Positions 44,295 to 55,807 of a stretch of DNA of 64,000 bases are shown piece after piece. The stretch is from Vigna angularis. Taxonomy: Eukaryota > Streptophyta > Magnoliopsida > Fabales > Fabaceae. Under the pieces are notes generated by a model. That model had not been told where the DNA came from. It saw only the letters and a program-made list of their open reading frames with translations, and did not search any database. The DNA lies in contig NC_068974.1 in NCBI RefSeq assembly GCF_016808095.1, forward strand, positions 9,734,001 to 9,798,000. The letters are read 5' to 3'. The position numbers and the translations under genes were made by a program. Position 1 is the stretch's first letter. Each line of letters begins with the position of its first letter.

Positions 44295-46960
44295 TGATAA
44301 CGGTTGAAAAACCGTTATTTTTATACTTAATTTTGATATTAAAAACACCCTTTATGAATTAGAAACTAGCTTGAAATCATGTTTTTGCTTAAGTTGTGAG
44401 AATAAGAGAGTTTAAGGTGGTATTATTGGTTTTATGCTTGTTTTTCCTTGTTTTGACAGGAATTAAGATGAATTGGATGAAGGAGTTGAAGTAGCAAGGA
44501 GCTGGAGTGTTGAAAGGCTGGAAAAGTGGCACATAGAAGAATCGCAGATAGCGCTGAGCGTCATTTGGGGGCGCTGAGCGCCAATCTGGAAGTGCAACCA
44601 CTGTTTCATGCTTGAGCGTTGTTAACCCTCGGCAAGTGTAACCGAATCGTATCAAGTAATAAAATTGGTAAGACCAAGTATCGTTTCCCAAAGGACTCAC
44701 GGCCTAAACAGTTATGTGATGCGTTTGATTATCTTAGACTTGTAACCGAAAATATTATTGTTGAACTATGCAAAAATAAACATGAATGCAAGGTTTTGAT
44801 CAATGGACTTGAACAATGCAAAAACAATTGATGAATAATATGAATGATTATGTTGTTGGGGTTTACCAATTCATCCTATCCACTCTCATGTATTCAAGAA
44901 TTCATCTTTCTTCATTAATGTTAATGCCACTTTCTAAATTACCTTAAACCCAATGTCTTGGTGAAGAAAGCCTACTCCTAATCACTAGTTTACAATGTCT
45001 TGTCTCCCTAGCAATTATTCATGCATTACATTTGCACAGAAGCTTAAAGGCAACCAACCATCATATTCCTATGTCTAGGTTTATACTATTAGGAGAATTT
45101 CTTCATGTCTAGATTTCCCCATATGTTTCCATATCGACAAAATCAATGATCATGCAATTGAATGAGTTAAACAAAGCATGCATAGAGTATAGAAGAAAAA
45201 CCCTAACAATTAATGAAAGAAAGCATATATTATAAAGAATCAATTCAATACATGAGAGCTTCAAAGGATTACAATGGTTCCCCACAACAATGAAGGTTTA
45301 GTTCACCATAATCATGGTGAAACTAGATGAAAACTAATGAAAGAATGAAATATAGAACCCTAGATTTGAAGAGTGGAGCTTAAGCATCCAAAATACTCCT
45401 ATAAGGGGTGAAGAAAGTGTATTCTGCTTCGTTCCAGCCAAAGATGACTGACCTAGGTCGACTAAAACCTTATATAGTATTCTAAAAATTACAGAAAATT
45501 GGCCCAAGGCCCATAAAAATGGTGCTCAACGGTAAATACCGCTCAGCGGTAAGTGCGATTCTTCAGTTTGACGGTCAGCTGTATTTCTGCCCCTCAACGG
45601 TGACTACAGGACCTCAAGAACACTGCTCAGCGGTAATTTCCGCTGAGCGGTACTTGTGTCTTCTCTTTTTGTGCACTTTTCATTTCCTTTTTTGATTCCA
45701 ACTTCTTCCTACTTCACTTCTTTCATCCAATTCATCTTAAAACCTGCAAAAATAAGAAAAGCCAAACATAAAACCCATCCAACTCTCTTATTTGAAAAAC
45801 ATAAACAAAAGCATGATTCCAAGTTAGTTTCTAAGTCATAAAGGTTGTCTTTAAGGTCAATTTTAAGTATAAAAATAACAGTTTTTCAACTGTTATCAGG
45901 CGCCACCGCTGAGCAACAGTCTGGAAGTGCAACCACTGTTGCACGCCTGGGCGCCACCGCTGAGCGCCAATTTGGTTTTGAAAGCACTGTTTCACGCTTG
46001 GGCGCCACCGTTGAGCGTCATTTGAGTGTCGCAGCTACCGCTGAGCGCCATAAGTGGGACGCTGAGCGCCAGTCTCGTGGGCTTGGACTTTTTCTGCACT
46101 CTATTTAAGGTTTTGGACGACTTAAGGTGCATATCTTTTGACAGAAAGAGGCAAAAACACACTCCTTTCACCCCTCGGAGGCGGATTTTGGATGCAGAAG
46201 CACCGATCTTCAAATTTTAGGGTTTTATCTTTCATTCTTTTCCATATTTTCATCTAGTTTCACCATGTCTACGGTGAACTAAACCTCCATTGTTGTTGGG
46301 GAAACGATGTAATCCTTTGAAACTCTCACGTATTGAATTGATTTATATTATAAATGTTTTATTTCATTAATTGTTAGGGTTTTTCCTCTACACTCTATGC
46401 ATGCTCTGTTTAACTCATTCAATTTCATGATTATTGATTTTGTCAATATGGACACATATGGGAAAATCTAGAACTGGGGAAATTCTCCTAAAAGCAATAT
46501 TACCTAGACATAGGGATAGGAGGTTGGTTGCCTTTAAGCTTTTGTGCGAAAATGTAATGCATAATTAATTGTTGGGGATACAAGACATTTTGAACTAGTA
46601 ATTAAGAGTAGGCTTTCTTCACCGAGACATCGGGTTTAAGGTAAATTAGAAAGTGACATTAACATTAATGAAGGCGATGAATTCATAAATACATGAGAGT
46701 GGATAGGATAAGTCGGAAACCTCAACAACATAATCATTCCATATTTTATATCAATCACCTGTGCATTCTTCAAGTCAATTGATCAACACTTGCATTCATA
46801 TTTATTTTCTACATTATAAACACCATGATTTTGTTTACAAGTCTTAATTAATCAAGAAACCACATGAATGTCTAGGCCGTGAGTCTCTAGGGAAACGATA
46901 CTTGGTCTTACCATTTATCATTACTTGATACGATTCGGTACACTTGCCGAAGTGTTAACA
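44295..46960 (+). repeat. Element D 3' LTR, split by a solo LTR
   Basis: 44295-44619 and 45899-46960 together give about 1387 bp, matching the 5' LTR. The split is in the GC-rich module. Confidence 0.92.
44620..45898 (-). mobile_element. Antisense solo Athila-like LTR inside D's 3' LTR
   Basis: On the minus strand it starts TGATAACAGTTGAAAAACTG and ends GGGTTAACA. The flanks AGCGT (left) and GGCGC (right) would be one 5-bp duplication differing by two transitions. Its own GC-rich module has CGCTCAGCGG words at about 45525-45655. It is more similar in style to element H's LTR than to D's. Confidence 0.8.
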
Positions 46961-47814
46961 ATAGGGTGGATATCTTTTGATGGCAGAAGCACAGAAACCC
47001 TAATTTCGACCTCTTGGAGCAAGATTGGGCGCGTGGGAGCTCTCCCTTTCTCTTCCTTGGGTTTCTATCTATTCCAAATTCTTCCATTGTAAGCCAAGGT
47101 CTCCATGACAATGGAGAACTAAATTCATTTGTTATTGGGGAAAAATGTAACCTCTGAACTTCATGTAGTTGAACATGTTTTGAATATATTAAGCTTCTTT
47201 CATTGAATGTTAGTGATTTTCTCCTGTTCTTAATGCTTGTTATGTTTTTTGGCATTCATAACTTGATGTTTGGATTTTTTTTGTTATTGGAAAATAGCTT
47301 ATGAACCATGAGTTGGAGTAATTTACCTAAAGGAAATATTATCTACAAATAGAAATAGGACCTTTAGTTGTCCTAAACTTCTTTTCTTAATGCTGAATTG
47401 ATTATTAGGGTTTTCAAGAGATTGATGTCTAATAATCAAGTCTAGGCTTTTTACATCAATGAATTGGGTTTGAAGTAATCTAGAAAGTTAGCATTAACAT
47501 TTTAATGAAGAAGATGAGTTCTAATACGCATGAAAGTGAAGTAGGTGAAATCTAACCCCAACTTCATCATCTCATATCATCGTTAATTTCATCCATTCAT
47601 TCTTGTTTTAGCTATGAAAGATCAATTTTACATTTAAAGCATTATATTTACTTTTATTGCATTTAAAGTTCATTTAATGGAATCATTCTTTAGTCTTAAT
47701 TAGTTAAGTCATTATACGATTGTTTAGTGTTACTCGAGTCTCTTGGGAAATGATACTTGGTCTTACCATTTTATATTACTTCAACGATTTGGTACACTTG
47801 CCAATGAGTTAACA

Positions 47815-47903
47815 AGTTTTTTGTCATCACTCCCCGTCTGATTCATCTAAGTCTTCCTCCAAATCATCTTCCTCTTCATCATCTTCATCATCCTCTTCAT
47901 TAT
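47815..47903 (-). pseudogene. Antisense acidic tail fragment of a third ORF
   Basis: On the minus strand the segment reads as a run of GAA/GAT codons (EEDDEDDEEEDDLEEDLDES) ending in a stop, like the C-terminal acidic tail of element D's third ORF. It abuts the end of LTR F in opposite orientation, an arrangement a normal element does not have, so it is a rearranged fragment. It could also be an independent acidic low-complexity tract. Confidence 0.4.
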
Positions 47904-48774
47904 CTTCATATCATTCATTGATCATACATATTGGTATACCACTACTGTTTATATCATTATTAATGTGTATTAATAGTGTACAATGTTGCGAAAGTTGTTT
48001 TTTTACAGGTTACAAAGTGATCAAAATAGGTTCCATGATAAAATACTATGGTTATAACAATATATGTGAATTTTAACAGATTAAATGGATGGCATAATTT
48101 GTTAAATAGGTTCCATAATCTGTTACATTAAAAATGTAATCGATTATGTCACTAAATTTGGTTTTATATGCTTATAACTGCATTTCTAAGTTGCTGGACA
48201 AATTTAAAATATTATAATATACATGTTTTGCATGAATTACATATCTTAGGCTGCATATAGTACAAATTCACTTGGGAATCCATCATATAGTGCCAAATAT
48301 GCATTATTGTGAGATAAAACAAGTGTTTCTATCTCTGTTGTAGTTGTGATGATACTGGTATCATATTTTCTGTTGCATAATAGCTTATATCATACTATCA
48401 TTTATGCAATAATACTAATTGCTTCATCTACATTGTGTATCTTACATGAGTATTGGAAAATACACTTGATATCAAATGCTACATAAATGTGAAATCAGTA
48501 TATTTGGTCTGTTACATATTAAATAACTCTGATATATTGTTTTGAATTGGTTACATTGTGCTATGATATACTCTGATACCATTCATATACTTCTCATACA
48601 CTGTCATAGTGCTATATCTCTTTGTGATAGGGGGAACATCATATTCTTAAATGGTTTGTAAGTAACTTTGATGTTTTTAGCACGTATGAATTCCATGTTA
48701 CTTGTTATGTCATTTTTTGCTAATGCCCAAAGGGAGGGAGTAACTAGAAAACATGTTTCTTGTTGGTCATCATT
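47904..48774 (+). other. Element A 3' non-coding region
   Basis: AT-rich and non-coding. It begins with the 22-bp repeat shared with 35037-35058 and runs to the polypurine tract. Confidence 0.7.
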
Positions 48775-48789
48775 AAAAAAGGGGAAGAT
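48775..48789 (+). other. Element A polypurine tract
   Basis: AAAAAAGGGGAAGAT immediately before the 3' LTR. Confidence 0.85.
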
Positions 48790-50691
48790 TGTTGATAGGA
48801 CGAACTTTAAGCTCCTTATATCTTGGTTTTTTTATGATGAACAAAATAATGGTTTAATGGTTTCTTGCACAACAAATGTCATAACAAATGTTTTATCTTG
48901 ATTATGTGTGTGCTTGATATATGAATTCATTAATGTTGAATGAATTATTTGTAAAACAGATTAATAATCTCTTTTGTGGTTGAAATAATTGATTACACAT
49001 GGTATATAATCTGTTAGATTGAACCTTGTAGAAAAAGATAGGCCAAGTTTCTCAACCAAGAAGGGGTGAATTGATTTCCCTTGTAAAAACAATTTCTTTG
49101 GCTTAACAGATTAAGCACAACATATAATCGATTAACCAAAACATATATGCCACAATATTTAAAAATATGGTCGTTATGACAATTATGGTTATTCTTGAAA
49201 AATGTTTTCAATCAAAGCACAATTTAATCGATTAAGAAATTAGTGTAATCTAAGTTTCAAACTTAAGCATTTTGAAAACTTTTTCACTCAAAACACATCA
49301 ATGCACTCAGTAAACATGTGCAGACATAACTACGAGTTTTAATCGATTATACCCATAATGTAAGATGTTTTGCCAAAGTTAAGCATGTACTGATATCTGA
49401 TGAATCTAACAGATTATGCAAACCGTGTAATCGATTAATTCATACATATAGTCAATGTGCAAAGTGTTTTCATCAAAAAATCATTTGTAAACAATGAATG
49501 CAAAACACAGACAGTTCAAGCACATATACATATATAAAAAAGCAACAGTTTTGCCATGTGCAAGAAACTATAAAATATTTCCATTGTCATCATCAAAAAC
49601 TTATATATGAGATATGAGTTCAACTTTACATAGCTCCCCCTATCAACAAACCTGAACACTAATTAAGTAAGCTTAATAGGGGAACACTATTATGTAGTAA
49701 TCGATTATATAGAGTATATAATCGATTAAAATAGAAAGCAAGCCATAATTTGTTTCCTAAGTGAGAAAATATGTTTAAAATAGAAATTGGATAGACAATA
49801 TGCTTAAGTGTTGGAATAATCGATTACATAAGTTTCCTAATCGATTAAATCAGTTAACATAGTCTAATCCTTTACATTTATAGCTTGATCTGTTATAACT
49901 GTCAAATAAATGAATAACTTCAAATAAATTAATAATTGGCTTAAGTGTTTTGATAATCGATTACATGCTTAGGATAATCTGTTAAAACAGAAGCAAAACC
50001 TTAACAAATTATAAAAATATCCTAATCGATTATAATGCGTCAGGATTTAAAAAATCCTATATATATGTGTCTTGAGATCTGTTTCAAAACGAGAATTAGT
50101 TATCATTTTCAAATACTAATATTTTCATTAAGTTTTGGTTACAGATGCTATCAAGTTCTTGGAGAATCAAAGCTTCATTGGTTGATTACCCATCAAGATT
50201 CGATCAAGATTTTATGCTAAAGTTGTTCTGATTTGATCTAAACTAGAGGAGTGTGACTTAGAGATCAGGTTCTTCATAGACAATCTGTGTATTGTGTTCT
50301 TGTGCAGGTTTGCCATGGGTTAAGGGTTGTGAGTTCTCTTGTATTGTTAGAGATTGAGGTTGTTCATCTCTTAGGTTGCTATATTGATTTTGGGTGGTGA
50401 GAGAAGTGCATTGAGAGGGTTGTCTCTGTATTTCTGTATACTCAATCAATTATAGTGAAATTCCTTCAATTCAGGTTGTTGAAGGAGGACTGAATGTAGG
50501 CTTGTGATAGTCGAACCAATATAGATTTTTTGTGTTGGTCTTTCTCTATTTTTTCTCTATTGTTTCATTATCTTTTGTTTATTGATTTCAAGAAAGCAAA
50601 GAATTTATAAAGATTTCGAAAAGATCAAATAAAAGGTTAATCCAATTCACCCCTTCTTGGTTTTAGATATAAAGGCCTTTCTTTTCTAACA
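48790..50691 (+). repeat. Element A 3' LTR, with a solo LTR inside
   Basis: It starts TGTTGATAGG and ends TTTTCTAACA. Removing the 622-bp solo LTR and one AACCT leaves about 1275 bp, close to the split 5' LTR. The small open frame at 50035-50220 is not supported as a gene. Confidence 0.92.
49027..49648 (-). mobile_element. Antisense solo copia LTR inside A's 3' LTR
   Basis: The ends are TGTAGAAAAAGATAGG and CCCCCTATCAACA, with a perfect duplication AACCT at 49022-49026 and 49649-49653. In reverse complement it begins TGTTGATAGGGGGAGC, so it is a relative of element A's own LTR family. TAATCGATTA-type palindromes are present. Confidence 0.9.
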
Positions 50692-50771
50692 CACACGACT
50701 GGACAGTGCTCGGCACTGCGAGACAAGATTGAAGAGCTCATTCAGGGTAGACATCTTTGTAAATTTGTGAA
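50692..50771 (+). pseudogene. gag: Ty3/gypsy gag, 3' part, after element A
   Basis: Immediately after element A's duplication the reading continues with TGQCSALRDKIEELIQ and GRHLCKFVK, the segment that follows the nucleocapsid motif in this gag type. It is the direct continuation of 11572-12751. Homology ends near 50771, where AT-rich DNA starts; the rest of the element is lost. Confidence 0.85.
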
Positions 50772-51405
50772 AATAAATATTTTAAGCTTTTAGAATTGTA
50801 TTTTTCATCCTTGTTAATATTTAAGACATTTTTAATTGTTTACTTAAAATTAAAAGTAAAATAATTAAATATAGTTTATTGTTATCTTTATTATATTTTA
50901 TTTTTATCTTTATCTTGTAATTTATTGTATCTTTATCTTTTATTTTTATTACTGTATCTTGATTTTATATTTGTTTTTTTGTGATTTATTTTATTTATAT
51001 CTCTAAATTTTCTGTTATTTTATTTCATTATTTAAATGAAACATATACAAAGTATATTTAATCGTCTTTTTCTTGAAAATCATCATTTTCATTTTCAGGA
51101 AAATCATCATTTCCTTAAAAGAGTTAGCTTTAACCACAATTGTTTTTTATTCATTGTTATAAAGTATAAAGGTAGAAAGGAAGTCTTTTTAAAAATCATC
51201 ACCGACTACACGTGAATATTGGATAAATGGTAAGTGTATATGGGATGATGGTAAGTGTCTATGGGATGAAGAATGTCCAAATTGATGGGTTAACACAAAC
51301 AACAACTTCAATATTGATAAGGTGAATTTCTTTGAGCCTTTAAATTTGCATTAAAATGTTAATAATGATAAAATTTTCTTATTATGTTCTTTTATTCCAA
51401 ATGAA
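50772..51405. other. AT-rich spacer
   Basis: Very AT-rich with TTTATCTTTA-like runs. No supported feature. Confidence 0.5.
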
Positions 51406-51414
51406 TATTGGTTT

Positions 51415-51726
51415 GGCTTAATACCCTATTTTGTCCCCAGTTTTGCTCGAAAATGTCAAATTAGTCCATCCTTTAAAAAATGCGTAAATTACGTCCTCAC
51501 TTGCATCCTTTAAAATTTGCATCAATTAAATCCCTTCCGTTAAATCCGTACAAACGGCGTTAATAAAATTTCATTGATGCAAATTAACGTCATTTGTACG
51601 GATTTAACGGAAGGGATTTCATTGATGCAAATTTTATTAAGTGAGAACGTAATTGATGCATTTTTTAAAGGATGGACTAATTTGACATTTTCGAGCGAAA
51701 CTGGGGACAAAATAGGGTATTAAGCC
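51415..51726. mobile_element. Mutator-type MITE, almost wholly palindromic
   Basis: 312 bp, starting GGCTTAATACCC and ending GGGTATTAAGCC, with arms that pair over most of the length. A perfect 9-bp duplication TATTGGTTT lies at 51406-51414 and 51727-51735. It shares the GGCTTAAT terminus with the longer Mutator-like elements. Confidence 0.93.
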
Positions 51727-51735
51727 TATTGGTTT

Positions 51736-52422
51736 TGAATTAAAATGATAAGTCATATTGCTCATCAATTATGGGTATTGATTAATGTTATTTTCTATCA
51801 ATAATAGTAATAACTAAGAATAACAAAGAAATGAGGTTGGAAAACTATTCAATTGTTTTAGAATTGTAAATTAATGTAGTAATGTTATGTTCAAACCAAG
51901 AACGTGGTGATTTCTTGAGGCCATATAGAAATGATGGTGCTGGATGATGACAAATTGTAGTGGATGATTGCAGATAGTCGCAAAATAGTGTTAGACGATG
52001 ATAGACAACAACAAACGACACCAGACAGTTACCTACAACTATAGGTGTCGACAGAGGAGACTAGACAAAAACCAGAACAGGATTCACCTGCTCTATATCA
52101 ACTTGAGATTGAAACTATAAAATATTTCTAGAGGCCTTAATTGAGATCCCCTCAATTTCATCTATTTATAATAAAGTTCTAATACAAACTTACATGGAAG
52201 ATTAATGGTCTGTCCTAGACACCTAGGTGCATACCTAGGTACTACCCTAGATACTAGACTAGCACACTACAGGCTTAATGATTATACATAGGGCAATTAT
52301 TCTAACATAAATGATTATTATTTGTAAAAGAAATATTAAAGTAATAAATATATTTTTGTGTTTTAATATTGTTTTATGTATTAATATTGTTTTACATTAT
52401 AAAATTTATCTTACGTGTAGCT
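51736..52422. other. Unassigned AT-rich DNA
   Basis: No gene or repeat end could be supported. A phrase with repeated ACCTAGGTGC-like words occurs near 52220-52255. Confidence 0.45.
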
Positions 52423-52431
52423 CCATATATT

Positions 52432-53501
52432 GGCTTAATACCAATTTTGGTCTTTAGTTTTTTAGTTGTATTAGAAGTGGTTTTCCTATTTTTGATTTGT
52501 TCAAAGTGGTCTCATGTTTTGTAAAAATGGTTTAAATTGGTCACTTTTGCTGACAGCGTTAAAAAATGCTAACATTGTAATGTCTACCTTAGTCAAGATT
52601 AAATGACCTATCCAGTTATTCATTACGTGGCAAGCTCAAGTGAATTACATGGCAACGTCAAGTTTTAGGAGTTCTTCGCGAAGGAGAAGATGAACTCACA
52701 ATTTTGGTCTCGCGATTTTAGGGGTTCTTAGCGATTAGGGTTCTGAACGAATTGAGGATTTCTGTTTCTTTGTGGTTTTAGGGATTTGATGTGGAGGTTT
52801 GGTTTGACGAAGAAGCGTGAGAAGGGATTTCTCGACTTAGACGAATGTGGTCTACGGTGGGTTTTGGGTGGCATTGTTTATGATTTGCAAGTTGTGTTTG
52901 CAGTGGAGCTCGCAATGAAGGGAATAATGATGGTTTCTGGGTTTTCCATGATTGCAGAAGAAGATTGGTGGTGGAGGCTCAAGGAAAATAAGATGTGAGA
53001 CTATGGTGCTTGTTGAACGCGAAAGTCATGGCCAATATAGAAACATCAGCTGACGACGAGACTCGTGGTGGTCTAAAAGTGTATGAAGACTAACGACTAA
53101 TGGGTGGAGAAGTTGAGTCCTACCTTGGAGGTGATGGCACGAGGTTCCTGGTGCGAGGTTGGACGTTGGTGGTGCAAGGCTGACGACGGCAAAGGTGGTG
53201 GCTAGCGAAGATGGTAGGTGATGGTGGAAGGGGAACGCAAGGGGATTTAGGGTTTCTGGTGTAAGAGGATGATGACTTGGAAAAATGTGGTGATGTGACA
53301 GCTTGTGGTGATGTGGCAACTTCTGGTCTTTCACTATTGGCTAAGGTGAACATTACACCGTTAGCATTTTTAACGCTGTCAGCAAAAAGGACCAACTTGA
53401 ACCATTTTTACAAAACATGGGACCACTCTGAACAACTCAAAAATAGGAGGACCAATTTGAACACAACTAACAAAATTAGGGACCAAAATTGGTCTTAAGC
53501 C
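52432..53501. mobile_element. Non-autonomous Mutator-like element (MULE) 3
   Basis: Inverted ends of about 155 bp run from 52432 to about 52588 and from about 53342 to 53501, starting GGCTTAAKACCAATTTTGGT. The flanks CCATATATT (52423-52431) and CCGTATATT (53502-53510) are a 9-bp duplication with one change. There is no transposase. The interior is richer in G and C than its surroundings and has no convincing gene; the open frames at 52786-52998 and 53026-53334 are not recognised. Confidence 0.9.
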
Positions 53502-53510
53502 CCGTATATT

Positions 53511-54249
53511 TTTTAATTTTATATATGCAATATTAACGTTAATGTATTATATCAAGTTGATCTTGCTATGTCTTAAATATTGTCATGGGGTTTTAACCGT
53601 TAGAGGTTTGAGTTCATAAAACTGATTAAAGAAAAAAGTCAAATAAAGATGAAGATAATCCTCTTTTAAGTAGGGCCACTTCTTGCACCCTTATTTTTTT
53701 CCTACATCAATTTCATATTACAATTTTACCCTTAATAAATAGTAAACACCTTCATTTGTTTCTTCCTGCACCAATTCTTGTTGTATCATACCTCCCCCAT
53801 ACCTTGCCTCCCCTTGCTTGAGCCTGATTTTCATGGAAGAAAAAACCTGCAAGCAAGACTGTGAACCTCTTTCAAAGTTTGTTTTTCCTTTTGAAATAAA
53901 CTTTTAAACTTTTGTATAGAAGGAGGGGGTGACAATGTGTTGTGGTGGAATTGATTCGCAGTGTGGTGGCTAGAATGTGCAACATGGCATTAGTGGTGTT
54001 TGACAAGTTTATTTGAAAAATACTTAGTGTATTATGACTTATTATATCTTTTCATTGAGTAGTATAAGTACCATAATTAATAAACTTTATTTCATGTCTT
54101 AATCATTACTAAAAACACTCATAACTTTTGCAATCTCCTAAGATAATTAATAACTTGTAACTCACATTTATGTTTACCCAACAAAATCCTTTCGTAAACG
54201 TAAATGCTTCTTTTGTCTTTCGTCATTCTTCCCTACATCCTGACTTTCT
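53511..54249. other. Unassigned AT-rich DNA
   Basis: No coding or repeat feature could be supported. Confidence 0.45.
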
Positions 54250-55587
54250 CATGTGCATCCCACTCTGAACTTACCCTTTTCACTAATAGTTGAGTTTTTC
54301 ACTTTCTTCATGGTCTACTTTGCTTTCATTTTGGTTTACTTGTTTTTTGCTTTGGTTGACTTTTGCTTAACCTTGATCGACTTGTCCTTAATTGGGTTCC
54401 TTATTGTCTTTGTGGTTGACTTGTCATTAATCAAGTTCTTCTCAATAGGATGAACTTTTTTTAAGACATCGGACAATTCTCACGCCTTCTTCACACCAAA
54501 CTCATTCAATTTCTAGGCGTCACTTCTCATCTTGCATTTCTAGTGCAACTATAAGATCTTTCTCGACACGCAACTGCTCTTGTAAACTTAACACTTCTTG
54601 TTCAAGTTGCAAGCGTCGCTTATGCACTTTGCATTGCCTCTAATTTCCTTGTCAATTCTTTGTTGCAAAATGCTTCTTGCAAGCTCTAACCTTTGGGTAA
54701 CAAGCTCATCTTTGTACATGTTCGAGCTATCTGAGTTGTACAAATGCACCACTAAGTTATTCGAGCTTCCCACTTTCTCCACCAACTTATTTGAGTTATC
54801 TACGTGCTCTGTCGAGTTACCTAGGATCCCTAACAAGTTGTTTGAGTTGGTCACCTACTCTACTAAGCTTTCCAAGTTCTCTATCGAGCTCTCTATGTCC
54901 CTTTTTAGGGTCCACACTCTTTGCCAAGATTTCTAAGCTTTTCAGGCATCTCCTAGGGTTATCCGAGCTTTCCATGCTCCTCTTCAAGCTAATCAGTGTC
55001 TAGCCGGCCTATCCACGTTACTTAATTGTCTTGTCGTCCTATTGACACCACTCACCTGACTTATGATACTAGGCCTTCTTGCCAAATTCTCCACTTGCTC
55101 GTGCTCGACCTTCAAGCTATATCTCATCATCCATGACACCTCTTTCTCTTCAACTTCTTCAACAAGATTGGTTGTCTCTTCTTTTTCATTTTTAGACAGA
55201 CAATCTTTTGTGAAATGCACGACCTTACCACAACTGAAACACTTGACTAATTTAACTCCTTTGCATAATGTTCATACTTGTCATACTTGAAGCACCCTAC
55301 ACCTGAGTTGTTGGACCAACCTCCTCTCCATTGATGTCGACCTCGACCAAACCAATTTTGTTGGCTAGACTTTTTTTTCTCTTCTCCTTGTCCTCAGCTT
55401 CTACTATCAGCACCTCTGCCTTGAGTGTTATGTTCTCCCTTTATTATTGCCTTTGCTTGAAATGTTTGATCAAATAAGTCTCATTTCTTCCTTCTTTAAT
55501 GTTCATGCGCCTCAAGCGACTAGGTAAGTTCTTCAACTGAAAACGTTAACAAGTATTTAGACTCTTCACATAATGTATTCTCAAAGC
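54250..55587 (-). pseudogene. gag: Decayed copia-type gag and charged linker
   Basis: Read on the minus strand, the 5' part near 55340-55500 has Gln/Arg/Gly-rich text, then two nucleocapsid-like motifs: a degenerate CFKYDKYEHYAKE (about 55255-55300) and an intact CFSCGKVVHFTKDC (about 55203-55245). A Glu/Val-rich segment follows (KEETTNLVEEVEEKEVSW, about 55140-55195). Further downstream are imperfect repeats of N/S/L heptads (about 54588-54990) and Lys/Ser/Thr-rich repeats (about 54290-54450). Two knuckles suggest a Ty1/copia gag. Several frame breaks make it dead. Its 5' end is truncated where the 5S rDNA begins. Confidence 0.55.
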
Positions 55588-55807
55588 CCTCTTTTTTGAC
55601 GTTTTTTTTTTCTTTTCTACGTTTTTTTCCGTCCTTGTTAGTTGCAACCAAGTTCCAAAGTACCGCCTACACGACTCCAAGAAACTGTTATCACGGCTTT
55701 TTCGGATCCAAACCATCCACCTCAGGTCACTCGCACGCGTGTCTCGAAGTCTTGAAACTTGTACACGCTGCCGAAGCCATATGTACATTGATCGTGCAAA
55801 GATTGGC

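Larger units (their letters stand above)
35589..46960 (+). mobile_element. Element D: Athila-like Ty3/gypsy with gag, protease and third ORF, no RT
   Basis: A perfect 5-bp duplication ATAGG (35584-35588, 46961-46965) flanks the element. The 5' LTR is 35589-36954, and the 3' LTR is 44295-46960 with a solo LTR inside. In between are gag, protease, an integrase-end remnant, two copies of the GGGAGGCAACCC motif, a hairpin array and a third ORF. RT, RNase H and the integrase core are deleted between about 39324 and 39450. LTR divergence by eye is a few percent, so D is older than E. A solo LTR of the element B family (42664-43436) interrupts its 3' region. Confidence 0.93.
35059..47814 (+). mobile_element. 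Element F: solo Athila-like LTR, split by element D
   Basis: 35059-35588 and 46966-47814 together form one LTR of about 1.38 kb: start TCATAACGG (canonical relatives have TGATAACGG), a GC-rich module at 35310-35545, and the end GAGTTAACA. The text joins cleanly once element D and one copy of its ATAGG duplication are removed. No partner LTR or coding interior is present, so it is a solo LTR or a remnant. Confidence 0.8.
12752..50691 (+). mobile_element. Element A: Ty1/copia retrotransposon, decayed, hosting all inner insertions
   Basis: A perfect 5-bp duplication CACAC flanks it (12747-12751 and 50692-50696), and the interrupted gag reading of the target resumes exactly at the right edge. 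After removing nested insertions, each LTR is about 1.27 kb. The 5' LTR is split (12752-13706 and 31199-31514), the primer site is near 31516, gag/protease/integrase/RT/RNase H remnants run from 31594 to 35008, and a polypurine tract lies directly before the 3' LTR at 48790. The gene order protease-integrase-RT is that of Ty1/copia. RT motifs resemble sireviruses. Everything from 13707 to 31198 and from 35059 to about 47903 was inserted later. Confidence 0.92.
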
